Part shown: piece by piece, positions 12,301 through 24,800 of the stretch
Layout of the letters: each line of letters starts with the position of its first letter
How positions within the stretch are numbered: position 1 is the first letter of the stretch
Source: Petrolisthes cinctipes
Taxonomy: Eukaryota > Arthropoda > Malacostraca > Decapoda > Porcellanidae
Length of the DNA stretch: 64,000 bases
NCBI GenBank assembly: GCA_033782935.1
Contig: JAWQEG010000128.1
Location: 1,798,001 to 1,862,000, forward strand
Reading direction: 5' to 3'
Program-made: the position numbers and the translations under genes
Notes under the pieces: generated by a model
Seen by the model: only the letters and a program-made list of their open reading frames with translations
Database searches by the model: none
What the model was told of the DNA's origin: nothing

Positions 12301-12692
12301 GAAAATCGATCTTTTAGGTGCACAAAAGTCGATATGTGCATGCATCTTCAGTACCCGTTTATATCTCAAATTCAGGCTCAAAACACCCGAAAATTCAATA
12401 TTTTGGGGTCCCAGAAGCAATCTGTACATGCCTACACAGTGCTAGAATATTTTCAAAATATAGGCTAAAAACATGCTAAAAATCGACATTTTAGGTGGCA
12501 AAAAATCGATATCTCAAATTCAGTCCCAAAACACCCGAAAATTCGATATTTAGAGGTCCCAGAAGGTATCTGTACATGCCTACTCAGTGTTAGAGTATTT
12601 TCAAAATACAGGCCAAAAACATACTGAAAATTGATCTTTTAGGTGGCCAAAAGTCGATATGTGCATGCATCTTCTGTACCCGTTTATATCTC
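9390..12692 (+). repeat. Tandem duplication of a 1,652-bp unit
   Basis: Copy 1 is about 9390-11041 and copy 2 about 11042-12692. Private variants recur at exactly 1,652 bp: 'tttagatgccaaaaaatcg' with 'gatttctc', 'ccgagttagag' (9606 and 11258), 'cacacgaaaattcg' with 'ggggtccgagaag', and 'ctatagggtaaaaac'-type C monomers. Inside copy 1 a 501-bp trimer is also doubled (9819 and 10320 regions). The copies differ at a few sites, for example class A at 10083-10259 against an A'-like start at 11735, and 'cagtgcccg' near 10697 against 'cagtacccg'. The junction lies inside monomer 10909-11085. Confidence 0.85.
10909..11085 (+). repeat. Chimeric A/B monomer at a duplication junction
   Basis: The first two thirds match the class A monomer at 12561-12737, including the private 'aaattgatc' and 'ggtggccaaaag'. 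The end switches to 'caaattcaggctcaaaaca' and 'caatattttgggg', as in the B monomer 9258-9433. A C monomer follows at once (11086-11233). This is the junction expected when misaligned A and B monomers exchange within their shared 'cttctgtacccgtttat' block. Confidence 0.8.
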
Positions 12693-15600
12693 AAATTCTG
12701 GCCCTAAACACCCGAAAATTCGATATTTTGGGGTCCCAGAAGCGATCTGTACATGCCTACTCCGTGTTAGAGTATTTTCAAAATTCAAGCCCAAAACATG
12801 CTGAAAATCGATATTTTTGGTGCCCAAAGTCAATATGTGCATGTATCTTCTGTACCCGTTTATATCTCAAATTCAGGCTCAAAACACCCGAAAATTCAAT
12901 ATTTTGGGGTCCCAGAAGCAATCTGTACAGTGCTAGAATATTTTCAAAATATAGGCTAAAAACATGCTAAAAATCGATCTTTTAGGTGCCAAAAAGTCGA
13001 TATCTCAAATTCAGTCCCAAAACACCCGAAAATTCGATATTTAGGGGTCCCAGAAGCGATCTGTACATGCCTACTCCGTGTTAGAGTATTTTCAAAATAC
13101 ATGCTCAAAACATACTGAAAATCGATCTTTTAAGTGCACAAAAGTCGATATGTGCATGCATCTTCAGTACCCGTTTATATCTCAAATTCCGGCTCAAAAC
13201 ACCCGAAAATTCAATATTTTGGGGTCCCAGAAGCAATCTGTACATGCCTACTCAGTGTTAGAGTATTTTCAAAATACAGGCCCAAAACATGCTGAAAATC
13301 GATATTTTAGATGCCCAAAGTCAATATGTGCATGTATCTTCTGTACCCGTTTATATCTCAAATTCAGGCTCAAAACACCCGAAAATTCAATATTTTGGGG
13401 TCCCAAAAGCAATCTGTACATGCCTACACAGTGCTAGAATATTTTCAAAATATAGGCTAAAAACATGCTAAAAATCGACATTTTAGGTGCCAAAAAAGTC
13501 GATATCTTAAATTCAGTCCCAAAACACCCGAAAATTCGATATTTAGAGGTCCCAGAAGGTATCTGTACATGCCTACTCCGTGTTAGAGTATTTTCAAAAT
13601 ACAGGCCAAAAACATACTGAAAATCGATCTTTTAGGTGCCCAAAAGTCGATATGTTCATGCATCTTCTGTACCCGTTTATATCTCAAATTCAGGCCCTAA
13701 ACACCCGAAAATTCGATATTTTGGGGTCCCAGAAGCGATCTGTACATGCCTACTCCGTGTTAGAGTATTTTCAAAATTCAGGCCCAAAACATGCTGAAAA
13801 TCGATAGTTTTGGTGCCCAAAGTCAATATGTGCATGTATCTTCTGTACCCGTTTATATCTCAAATTAAGGCTCAAAACACCCGAAAATTCAATATTTTGG
13901 GGTCCCAGAAGCAATCTGTACATGCCTACACAGTGCTAGAATATTTTCAAAATATAGGCTAAAAATATGCTAAAAATCGATCTTTTAGGTGCCAAAAAGT
14001 CGATATCTCAAATTCAGTCCCAAAACACCCGAAAATTCGATATTTAGGGGTCCCAGAAGCGATCTGTACATGCCTACTCCGTGTTAGAGTATTTTCAAAA
14101 TACATGCTCAAAACATACTGAAAATCGATCTTTTAGGTGCCCAAAAGTCGATATGTGCATGCATCTTCTGTACCCGTTTATATCTCAAATTCTGTCCCTA
14201 AACACCCGAAAATTCGATATTTTGGGGTCCCAGAAGCGATCTGTACATGCCTACTCCGTGTTAGAGTATTTACAAAATTCAGGCCCAAAACATGCTGAAA
14301 ATCGATATTTTTGGTGCCCAAAGTCAATATGTGCATGTATCTTCTGTACCCGTTTATATCTCAAATTCAGGCTCAAAACACCCGAAAATTCAATATTTTG
14401 GGGTCCCAGAAGCAATCTGTAGAGTGCTAGAATATTTTCAAAATATAGGCTAAAAACATGCTAAAAATTGATCTTTTAGGTGCCAAAAAGTCGATATCTC
14501 AAATTCAGTCCCAAAACACCCGAAAATTCGATATTTAGGGGTCCCAGAAGCGATCTGTACATGCCTACTCCGTGTTAGAGTATTTTCAAAATACATGCTC
14601 AAAACATACTGAAAATCGATTTTTTAGGTGCACAAAAGTCGATATGTGCATGCATCTTCAGTACCCGTTTATATCTCAAATTCAGGCTCAAAACACACGA
14701 AAATTCAATATTTTGGGGTCCCAGAAGCAATCTGTACATGCCTACTCAGTGTTAGAGTATTTTCAAAATACAGGCCAAAAACATACTGAAAATCGATCTT
14801 TTAGGTGCACAAAAGTCGATATGTGCATGCATCTTCTGTACCCGTTTATATCTCAAATTCTGGCCCTAAACACCCGAAAATTCGATATTTTGGGGTCCCA
14901 GAAGCGATCTGTACATGCCTACTTCGTGTTAGAGTATTTTCAAAATTCAGGCCCAAAACATGCTGAAAATCGATATTTTTGGTGCCCAAAGTCAATGTGT
15001 GCATGTATCTTCTGTACCCGTTTATATCTCAAATTCAGGCTCAAAACACCCGAAAATTCAATATTTTGGGGTCCCAGAAGCAATCTGTACAGTGCTAGAA
15101 TATTTTCAAAATATAGGCTAAAAACATGCTAAAAATCGATCTTTTAGGTGCCAAAAAGTCGATATCTCAAATTCAGTCCCAAAACACCCGAAAATTCGAT
15201 ATTTAGGGGTCCCAGAAGGTATCTGTACATGCCTACTCCGTGTTAGAGTATTTTCAAAATACAGGCCAAAAACATACTGAAAATCGATCTTTTAGGTGCC
15301 CAAAAGTCGATATGTGCATGCATCTTCTGTACCCGTTTATATCTCAAATTCTGGCCCTAAACACCCGAAAATTCGATATTTTGAGGTCCCAGAAGCGATC
15401 TGTACATGCCTACTCCGTGTTAGAGTATTTTCAAAATTCAGGACAAAAACATGCTGAAAATCGTCATTTTAGGTGCCAAAAAATCGATATCTCAAATTCA
15501 GTCCCAAAACACCCGAAAATTCGATATTTAGAGGTCCCAGAAGGTATCTGTACATGCCTACTCCGTGTTAGAGTATTTTCAAAATACAGGCCAAAAACAT

Positions 15601-17524
15601 ACTGAAAATCGATCTTTTAGGTGCCCAAAAGTCGATATGTGCATGCATCTTCTGTACCCGTTTATATCTCAAATTCTGGCCCTAAACACCCGAAAATTCG
15701 ATATTTTAGGGTCCCAGAAGCGATCTGTACATGCCTAACTCCGTGTTAGAGTATTTTCAAAATTCAGGCCCAAAACATGCTGAAAATCGATATTTTTGGT
15801 GCCCAAAGTCAATATGTGCATGTATCTTCTGTTCCCGTTTATATCTCAAATTCAGGCTCAAAACACCCGAAAATTCAATATTTTGGGGTCCCAGAAGCAA
15901 TCTGTACATGCCTACTCAGTGCTAGAATATTTTCAAAATATAGGCTAAAAATATGCTAAAAATCGATCTTTTAGGTGCCAAAAAGTCGATATCTCAAATT
16001 CAGTCCCAAAACACCCGAAAATTCGATATTTAGGGGTCCCAGAAGCGATCTGTACATGCCTACTCCGTGTTAGAGTATTTTCAAAATACATGCTCAAAAC
16101 ATACTGAAAATCGATCTTTTAGGTGCACAAAAGTCGATATGTGCATGCATCTTCAGTACCCGTTTATATCTCAAATTCAGGCTCAAAACACCCGAAAATT
16201 CAATATTTTGGGGTCCCAGAAGCAATCTGTACATGCCTACATAGTGCTAGAATATTTTCAAAATATAGGCTAAAAACATGCTAAAAATCGACATTTTAGG
16301 TGCCAAAAAATCGATATCTCAAATTCAATCCCAAAACACCCGAAAATTCGATATTTAGAGGTCCCAGAAAGTATCTGTACATGCCTACTCCGTGTTAGAG
16401 TATTTTCAAAATACAGGCCAAAAACATACTGAAATTCGATCTTTTAGGTGCCCAAAAGTCGATATGTGCATGCATCTTCTGTACCCGTTTATATCTCAAA
16501 TTCTGGCCCTAAACACCCTAAAACTCGATATTTTGGGGTCCCAGAAGCGATCTGTACATGCCTACTCAGTGTTAGAGTATTTTCAAAATTCAGGCCAAAA
16601 ACATGTTGAAAATCGATATTTTTGGTGCCCAAAGTCAATATGTGCATGTATCTTCTGTACCCGTTTATATTTCAAATTCAGGCTCAAAACACCCGAAAAT
16701 TCAATATTTTGGGGTCCCAGAAGCAATCTGTACAGTGCTAGAATATTTTCAAAATATAGGCTAAAAACATGCTAAAAATCGATCTTTTAGGTGCCAAAAA
16801 GTCGATATCTCAAATTCAGTCCCAAAACACCCGAAAATTCGATATTTAGGGGTCCCAGAAGCAATCTGTACATGCCTACTCCGTGTTAGAGTATTTTCAA
16901 AATACATGCTCAAAACATACTGAAAATCGATCTTTTAGGTGCACAAAAGTCGATATGTGCATGCATCTTCAGTACCCGTTTATATCTCAAATTCAGGCTC
17001 AAAACACCCGAAAATTCAATATTTTGGGGTCCCAGAAGCAATCTGTACATGCCTACTCAGTGTTAGAGTATTTTCAAAATACAGGCCAAAAACATAATGA
17101 AAATCGATCTCTTAGGTGCCCAAAAGTCGATATGTGCATGCATCTTCTGTACCCGTTTATATCTCAAATTCTGGCCCTAAACACCCGAAAACTCGATATT
17201 TTGGGGTCCCAGAAGCGATCTGTACATGCCTACTCCGTGTTAGAGTATTTTCAAAATTCAGGGCCAAAACATGCTGAAAATCGATATTTTTGGTGCCCAA
17301 AGTCAATATGTGCATGTATCTTCTGTACCCGTTTATATCTCAAATTCAGGCTCAAAACACCCGAAAATTCAATATTTTGGGGTCCCAGAAGCAATCTGTA
17401 CAGTGCTAGAATATTTTCAAAATATAGGCTAAAAACATGCTAAAAATCGATCTTTTAGGTGCCAAAAAGTCGATATCTCAAATTCAGTCCCAAAACACCC
17501 GAAAATTCGATATTTAGGGGTCCC
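12693..17524 (+). repeat. Mixed trimer and tetramer HOR region
   Basis: Trimers of 491 or 501 bp are interspersed with A'-A-B-Cs tetramers of 668 bp (14546-15213 and 16857-17524). A B/C hybrid lies at 15391-15538. No longer unit repeats regularly. Nothing but satellite is present. Confidence 0.84.
15391..15538 (+). repeat. Chimeric B/C monomer (148 bp)
   Basis: It begins like a B monomer ('gtgttagagtattttc', 'aaaattcagg') and then becomes class C ('cattttaggtgccaaaaaat', then the 29-bp deletion and 'atttagaggtccc'). It carries a private 'aatcgtcatttt' where others have 'aatcgacatttt'. Equivalent hybrids lie at 31311-31458 and 38085-38232. Confidence 0.78.
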
Positions 17525-20500
17525 AGAAGCGATCTGTACATGCCTACTCCGTGTTAGAGTATTTTCAAAATACATGCTCACAACATACTGAAAATCGATC
17601 TTTTAGGTGCACAAAAGTCGATATGTGCATGCATCTTCAGTACCCGTTTATATCTCAAATTCAGGCTCAAAATACCCGAAAATTCAATATTTTGGGGTCC
17701 CAGAACCAATCTGTACATGCCTAATCAGTGTTAGAGTATTTTCAAAATACAGGCCCAAAACATGCTGAAAATCGATATTTTAGATGCCCAAAGTCAATAT
17801 GTGCATGTATCTTCTGTACCCGTTTATATCTCAAATTCAGGCTCAAAACACCCGAAAATTCAATATTTTGTTATCCCAGAAGCAATCTGTACATGCCTAC
17901 ACAGTGCTAGAATATTTTCAAAATATAGGCTAAAAACATGCTAAAAATCGACATTTTAGGTGCCAAAAAATCGATATCTCAAACTCAGTCCCAAAACACC
18001 CGAAAATTCGATATTTAGAGGTCCCAGAAGGTATCTGTACATGCCTACTCCGTGTTAGAGTATTTTCAAAATGCAGGCCAAAAACATACTGAAAATCGAT
18101 CTTTTAGGTGCCCAAAAGTCGATATGTGCATGCATCTTCTGTACCCGTTTATATCTCAAATTCTGGCCCTAAACACCCGAAAACTCGATATTTTGGGGTC
18201 CCAGAAGCGATCTGTACATGCCTACTCCGTGTTAGAGTATTTTCAAAATTCAGGGCCAAAACATGCTGAAAATCGATATTTTTGGTGCCCAAAGTCAATA
18301 TGTGCATGTATCTTCTGTACCCGTTTATATTTCAAATTCAGGCTCAAAACACCCGAAAATTCAATATTTTGGGGTCCCAGAAGCAATCTGTACAGTGCTA
18401 GAATATTTTCAAATTATAGGCTAAAAACATGCTAAAAATCGATCTTTTAGGTGCCAAAAAGTCGATATCTCAAATTCAGTCCCAAAACACCCGAAAATTC
18501 GATATTTAGGGGTCCCAGAAGCGATCTGTACATGCCTACTCCGTGTTAGAGTATTTTCAAAATACATGCTCACAACATACTGAAAATCGATCTTTTAGGT
18601 GCACAAAAGTCGATATGTGCATGCATCTTCAGTACCCGTTTATATCTCAAATTCAGGCTCAAAATACCCGAAAATTCAATATTTTGGGGTCCCAGAAGCA
18701 ATCTGTACATGCCTACTCAGTGTTAGAGTATTTTCAAAATACAGGCCCAAAACATGCTGAAAATCGATATTTTAGATGCCCAAAGTCAATATGTGCATGT
18801 ATCTTCTGTACCCGTTTATATCTCAAATTCAGGCTCAAAACACCCGAAAATTCAATATTTTGTTATCCCAGAAGCAATCTGTACATGCCTACACAGTGCT
18901 AGAATATTTTCAAAATATAGGCTAAAAACATGCTAAAAATCGACATTTTAGGTGCCAAAAAATCGATATCTCAAACTCAGTCCCAAAACACCCGAAAATT
19001 CGATATTTAGAGGTCCCAGAAGGTATCTGTACATGCCTACTCCGTGTTAGAGTATTTTCAAAATACAGGCCAAAAACAAACTGAAAATCGATCTTTTAGG
19101 TGCCCAAAAGTCGATATGTGCATGCATCTTCTGTACCCGTTTATATCTCAAATTCTGGCCCTAAACACCCGAAAATTCGATATTTTGGGGTCCCAGAAGC
19201 GATCTGTACATGCCTACTCCGTGTTAGAGTATTTTCAAAATTCAGGCCCAAAACATGCTGAAAATCGATATTTTTGGTGCCCAAAGTCAATATGTGCATG
19301 TATCTTCTGGACCCGTTTATATTTCAAATTCAGGCTCAAAACACCCGAAAATTCAATTTTTTGGGGTCCCAGAAGCAATCTGTACAGTGCTAGAATATTT
19401 TCAAAATATAGGCTAAAAACATGCTAAAAATCGATCTTTTAGGTGCCAAAAAGTCGATATCTCAAATTCAGTCCCAAAACACCCGAAAATTCGATATTTA
19501 GGGGTCCCAGAAGCGATCTGTACATGCCTACTCCGTGTTAGAGTATTTTCAAAATACATGCTCACAACATACTGAAAATCGATCTTTTAGGTGCACAAAA
19601 GTCGATATGTGCATGCATCTTCAGTTTATATCTCAAATTCAGGCTCAAAACACCCGAAAATTCAATATTTTGGGGTCCCAGAAGCAATCTGTACATGCCT
19701 ACTCAGTGTTAGAGTATTTTCAAAATACAGGCCCAAAACATGCTGAAAATCGATATTTTAGATGCCCAAAGTCAATATGTGCATGTATCTTCTGTACCCG
19801 TTTATATCTCAAATTCAGGCTCAAAACACCCGAAAATTCAATATTTTGTTATCCCAGAAGCAATCTGTACATGCCTACACAGTGCTAGTATATTTTCAAA
19901 ATATAGGCTAAAAACATGCTAAAAATCGACATTTTAGGTGCCAAAAAATCGATATCTCAAACTCAGTCCCAAAACACCCGAAAATTCGATATTTAGAGGT
20001 CCCAGAAGGTATCTGTACATGCCTACTCCGTGTTAGAGTATTTTCAAAATACAGGCCAAAAACATACTGAAAATCGATCTTTTAGGTGCCCAAAAGTCGA
20101 TATGTGCATGCATCTTCTGTACCCGTTTATATCTCAAATTCTGTCCCTAAACACCCGAAAATTCGATATTTTTGGGTCCCAGAAGCGATCTGTACATGCC
20201 TACTCCGTGTTAGAGTATTTTCAAAATTCAGGCCCAAAACATGCTGAAAATCGATATTTTTGGTGCCCAAAGTCAATATGTGCATGTATCTTCTGTACCC
20301 GTTTATATCTCAAATTCAGGCTCAAAACACCCGAAAATTCAATATTTTGGGGTCCCAGAAGCAATCTGTACAGTGCTAGAATATTTTCAAAATATAGGCT
20401 AAAAACATGCTAAAAATCGATCTTTTAGGTGCCAAAAAGTCGATATCTCAAATTCAGTCCCAAAACACCCGAAAATTCGATATTTAGGGGTCCCAGAAGC

Positions 20501-21486
20501 GATCTGTACATGCCTACTCCGTGTTAGAGTATTTTCAAAATACATGCTCAAAACATACTGAAAATCGATCTTTTAGGTGCACAAAAGTCGATATGTGCAT
20601 GCATCTTCAGTACCCGTTTATATCTCAAATTCAGGCTCAAAACACCCGAAAATTCAATATTTTGGGGTCCCAGAAGCAATCTGTACATGCCTACTCAGTG
20701 TTAGAGTATTTTCAAAATACAGGCCCAAAACATGCTGAAAATCGATATTTTAGATGCCAAAAGTCAATATGTGCATGTATCTTCTGTACCCGTTTATATC
20801 TCAAATTCAGGCTCAAAACACCCGAAAATTCAATATTTTGGAATCCCAGAAGCAATCTGTACATGCCTACACAGTGCTAGAATATTTTCAAAATATAGGC
20901 TAAAAACATGCTAAAAATCGACATTTTAGGTGCCAAAAAATCGATATCTCAAACTCAGTCCCAAAACACCCGAAAATTCGATATTTAGAGGTCTCAGAAG
21001 GTATCTGTACATGCCTAATCCGTGTTAGAGTATTTTCAAAATACAGGCCAAAAACATACTGAAAATCGATCTTTTAGGTGCCCAAAAGTCGATATGTGCA
21101 TGCATCTTCTGTACCCGTTTATATCTCAAATTCTGGCCCTAAACACCCGAAAATTCGATATTTTGGGGTCCCAGAAGCGATCTGTACATGCCTACTCCGT
21201 GTTAGAGTATTTTCAAAATTCAGGCCCAAAACATGCTGAAAATCGATATTTTTGGTGCCCAAAGTCAATATGTGCATATATCTTCTGTACCCGTTTATAT
21301 CTCAGATTCAGGCTCAAAACACCCGAAAATTCAATATTTTGGGGTCCAAAAAGCAATCTGTACGGTGCTAGAATATTTTCAAAATATAGGCTAAAAACAT
21401 GCTAAAAATCGATCTTTTAGGTGCCAAAAAGTCGATATCTCAAATTCAGTCCCAAAACACCCGAAAAACCGATATTTAGGGGTCCC
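17525..21486 (+). repeat. Four tandem copies of the A'-B-C-A-B-Cs hexamer (992 bp)
   Basis: Copies start at 17525, 18517, 19509 and 20495; the next phase point is 21487. The internal lengths measured in the first are 177, 176, 148, 177, 176 and 138. The third is 986 bp because 'tacccg' is missing at about 19625. Copies 1 to 3 share the rare 'gttatccc' in their B monomer (17870, 18862, 19848), while copy 4 has 'gaatccc' there. This is the most regular HOR in the left half, and it recurs singly at 24829, 26822 and 28982. Confidence 0.9.
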
Positions 21487-24400
21487 AGAAGCAATCTGTA
21501 CATGCCTACTCCGTGTTAGAGTATTTTCAAAATACATGCTCAAAACATACTGAAAATCGATCTTTTAGGTGCACAAAAGTCGATATGTGCATGCATCTTC
21601 AGTACCCGTTTATATCTCAAATTCAGGCTCAAAACACCCGAAAATTCAATATGTTGGGGTCCCAGAAGCAATCTGTACATGCCTACTCAGTGTTAGAGTA
21701 TTTTCAAAATACAGGCCAAAAACATACTGAAAATCGATCTTTTAGGTGCCCAAAAGTCGATATGTGCATGCATCTTCTGTACCCGTTTATATCTCAAATT
21801 CTGGCCCTAAACACCCGAAAATTCGATATTTTGGGGTCCCAGAAGCGATCTGTACATGCCTACTCCGTGTTAGAGTATTTTCAAAATTCAGGCCCAAAAC
21901 ATGCTGAAAATCGATATTTTAGATGCCCAAAGTCAATATGTGCATGTATCTTCTGTACCCGTTTATATCTCAAATTCAGGCTCAAAACACCCGAAAATTC
22001 AATATTTTGGGGTCCCAGAAGCAATCTGTACATGCCTACACAGTGCTAGAATATTTTCAAAATATAGGCTAAAAACATGCTAAAAATCGACATTTTAGGT
22101 GCCAAAAAATCGATATCTCAAATTCAGTCCCAAAACACCCGAAAATTCGATATTTAGAGGTCCCAGAAGGTATCTGTACATGCCTACTCCGTGTTAGAGT
22201 TTTTTCAAAATACAGGCCAAAAACATACTGAAAATCGATCTTTTAGGTGCCCAAAAGTCGATATGTGCATGCATCTTCTGTACCCGTTTATATCTCAAAT
22301 TCTGGCCCTAAACACCCGAAAACTCGATATTTTGGGGTCCCAGAAGCGATCTGTACATGCCTACTCCGTGTTAGAGTATTTTCAAAATTCAGGCCCAAAA
22401 CATGCTGAAAATCGATATTTTAGATGCCCAAAGTCAATATGTGCATGTATCTTCTGTACCCGTTTATATCTCAAATTCAGGCTCAAAAACACCCGAAAAT
22501 TCAATATTTTGGGGTCCCAGAAGCAATCTGTACATGCCTACACAGTACTAGAATATTTTCAAAATATAGGCTAAAAACATGCTAAAAATCGACATTTTAG
22601 GTGCCAAAAAATCGATATCTCAAATTCAGTCCCAAAACACCCGAAAATTCGATATTTAGAGGTCCCAGAAGGTATCTGTACATGCCTACTCCGTGTTAGA
22701 GTATTTTCAAAATACAGGCCAAAAACATACTGAAAATCGATCTTTTAGGTGCCCAAAAGTCGATATGTGCATGCATCTTCTGTACCCGTTTATATCTCAA
22801 ATTCTGGCCCTAAACACCCGAAAACTCGATATTTTGGGGTCCCAGAAGCGATCTGTATATGCCTACTCCGTGTTAAAGTATTTTCAAAATTCAGGCCCAA
22901 AACATGCTGAAAATCGATATTTTTGGTGCCCAAAGTCAATATGTGCATGTATCTTCTGTACCCGTTTATATTTCAAATTCAGGCTCAAAACACCCGAAAA
23001 TTCAATATTTTGGGGTCCCAGAAGCAATCTGTACAGTGCTAGAATATTTTCAAAATATAGGCTAAAAACATGCTAAAAATCGATCTTTTAGGTGCCAAAA
23101 AGTCGATATCTCAAATTCAGTCCCAAAACACCCGAAAAACCGATATTTAGGGGTCCCAGAAGCAATCTGTACATGCCTACTCCGTGTTAGAGTATTTTCA
23201 AAATACATGCTCAAAACATACTGAAAATCGATCTTTTAGGTGAACAAAAGTCGATATGTGCATGCATCTTCAGTACCCGTTTATATCTCAAATTCAGGCT
23301 CAAAACACCCGAAAATTCAATATGTTGGGGTCCCAGAAGCAATCTGTACATGCCTACTCAGTGTTAGAGTATTTTCAAAATACAGGCCAAAAACATACTG
23401 AAAATCGATCTTTTAGGTGCCCAAAAGTCGATATGTGCATGCATCTTCTGTACCCGTTTATATCTCAAATTCTGGCCCTAAACACCCGAAAATTCGATAT
23501 TTTGGGGTCCCAGAAGCGATCTGTACATGCCTACTCCGTGTTAGAGTATTTTCAAAATTCAGGCCCAAAACATGCTGAAAATCGATATTTTAGATGCCCA
23601 AAGTCAATATGTGCATGTATCTTCTGTACCCGTTTATATCTCAAATTCAGGCTCAAAACACCCGAAAATTCAATATTTTGGGGTCCCAGAAGCAATCTGT
23701 ACATGCCTACACAGTGCTAGAATATTTTCAAAATATAGGCTAAAAACATGCTAAAAATCGACATTTTAGGTGCCAAAAAATCGATATCTCAAATTCAGTC
23801 CCAAAACACCCGAAAATTCGATATTTAGAGGTCCCAGAAGGTATCTGTACATGCCTACTCCGTGTTAGAGTTTTTTCAAAATACAGGCCAAAAACATACT
23901 GAAAATCGATCTTTTAGGTGCCCAAAAGTCGATATGTGCATGCATCTTCTGTACCCGTTTATATCTCAAATTCTGGCCCTAAACACCCGAAAACTCGATA
24001 TTTTGGGGTCCCAGAAGCGATCTGTACATGCCTACTCCGTGTTAGAGTATTTTCAAAATTCAGGCCCAAAACATGCTGAAAATCGATATTTTAGATGCCC
24101 AAAGTCAATATGTGAATGTATCTTCTGTACCCGTTTATATCTCAAATTCAGGCTCAAAAACACCCGAAAATTCAATATTTTGGGGTCCCAGAAGCAATCT
24201 GTACATGCCTACACAGTACTAGAATATTTTCAAAATATAGGCTAAAAACATGCTAAAAATCGACATTTTAGGTGCCAAAAAATCGATATCTCAAATTCAG
24301 TCCCAAAACACCCGAAAATTCGATATTTAGAGGTCCCAGAAGGTATCTGTACATGCCTACTCCGTGTTAGAGTATTTTCAAAATACAGGCCAAAAACATA

Positions 24401-24800
24401 CTGAAAATCGATCTTTTAGGTGCCCAAAAGTCGATATGTGCATGCATCTTCTGTACCCGTTTATATCTCAAATTCTGGCCCTAAACACCCGAAAACTCGA
24501 TATTTTGGGGTCCCAGAAGCGATCTGTATATGCCTACTCCGTGTTAAAGTATTTTCAAAATTCAGGCCCAAAACATGCTGAAAATCGATATTTTTGGTGC
24601 CCAAAGTCAATATGTGCATGTATCTTCTGTACCCGTTTATATTTCAAATTCAGGCTCAAAACACCCGAAAATTCAATATTTTGGGGTCCCAGAAGCAATC
24701 TGTACAGTGCTAGAATATTTTCAAAATATAGGCTAAAAACATGCTAAAAATCGATCTTTTAGGTGCCAAAAAGTCGATATCTCAAATTCAGTCCCAAAAC
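21365..24800 (+). repeat. Tandem duplication of a 1,671-bp, ten-monomer unit
   Basis: The two copies are offset by 1,671 bp (about 21365-23035 and 23036-24706, with identity running on to about 24800). Shared private variants are 'cccgaaaaaccgatattta' (21470 and 23141), 'caatatgttgggg', 'gttagagttttttcaaaa' and 'ctgtatatgcc'. The unit is a tetramer (668 bp) plus two trimers (501 and 502 bp). The few differences include 'ggtgaacaaaag' in copy 2 and 'tgtgaatgtatc' near 24115. Confidence 0.87.

Noticed and set aside
14572..15132. Open reading frame of 186 codons (others of the same length at 16883, 31976 and 38750)
   Set aside because: It starts at a GTG inside the repeat and stays open because 177 is a multiple of three, so A'-A-B monomers read through in one frame. 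The peptide is a repeat of about 59 residues with no domain. Base differences between monomers show no synonymous bias that I could see, and the frame is closed by short monomers. It is a by-product of satellite periodicity.
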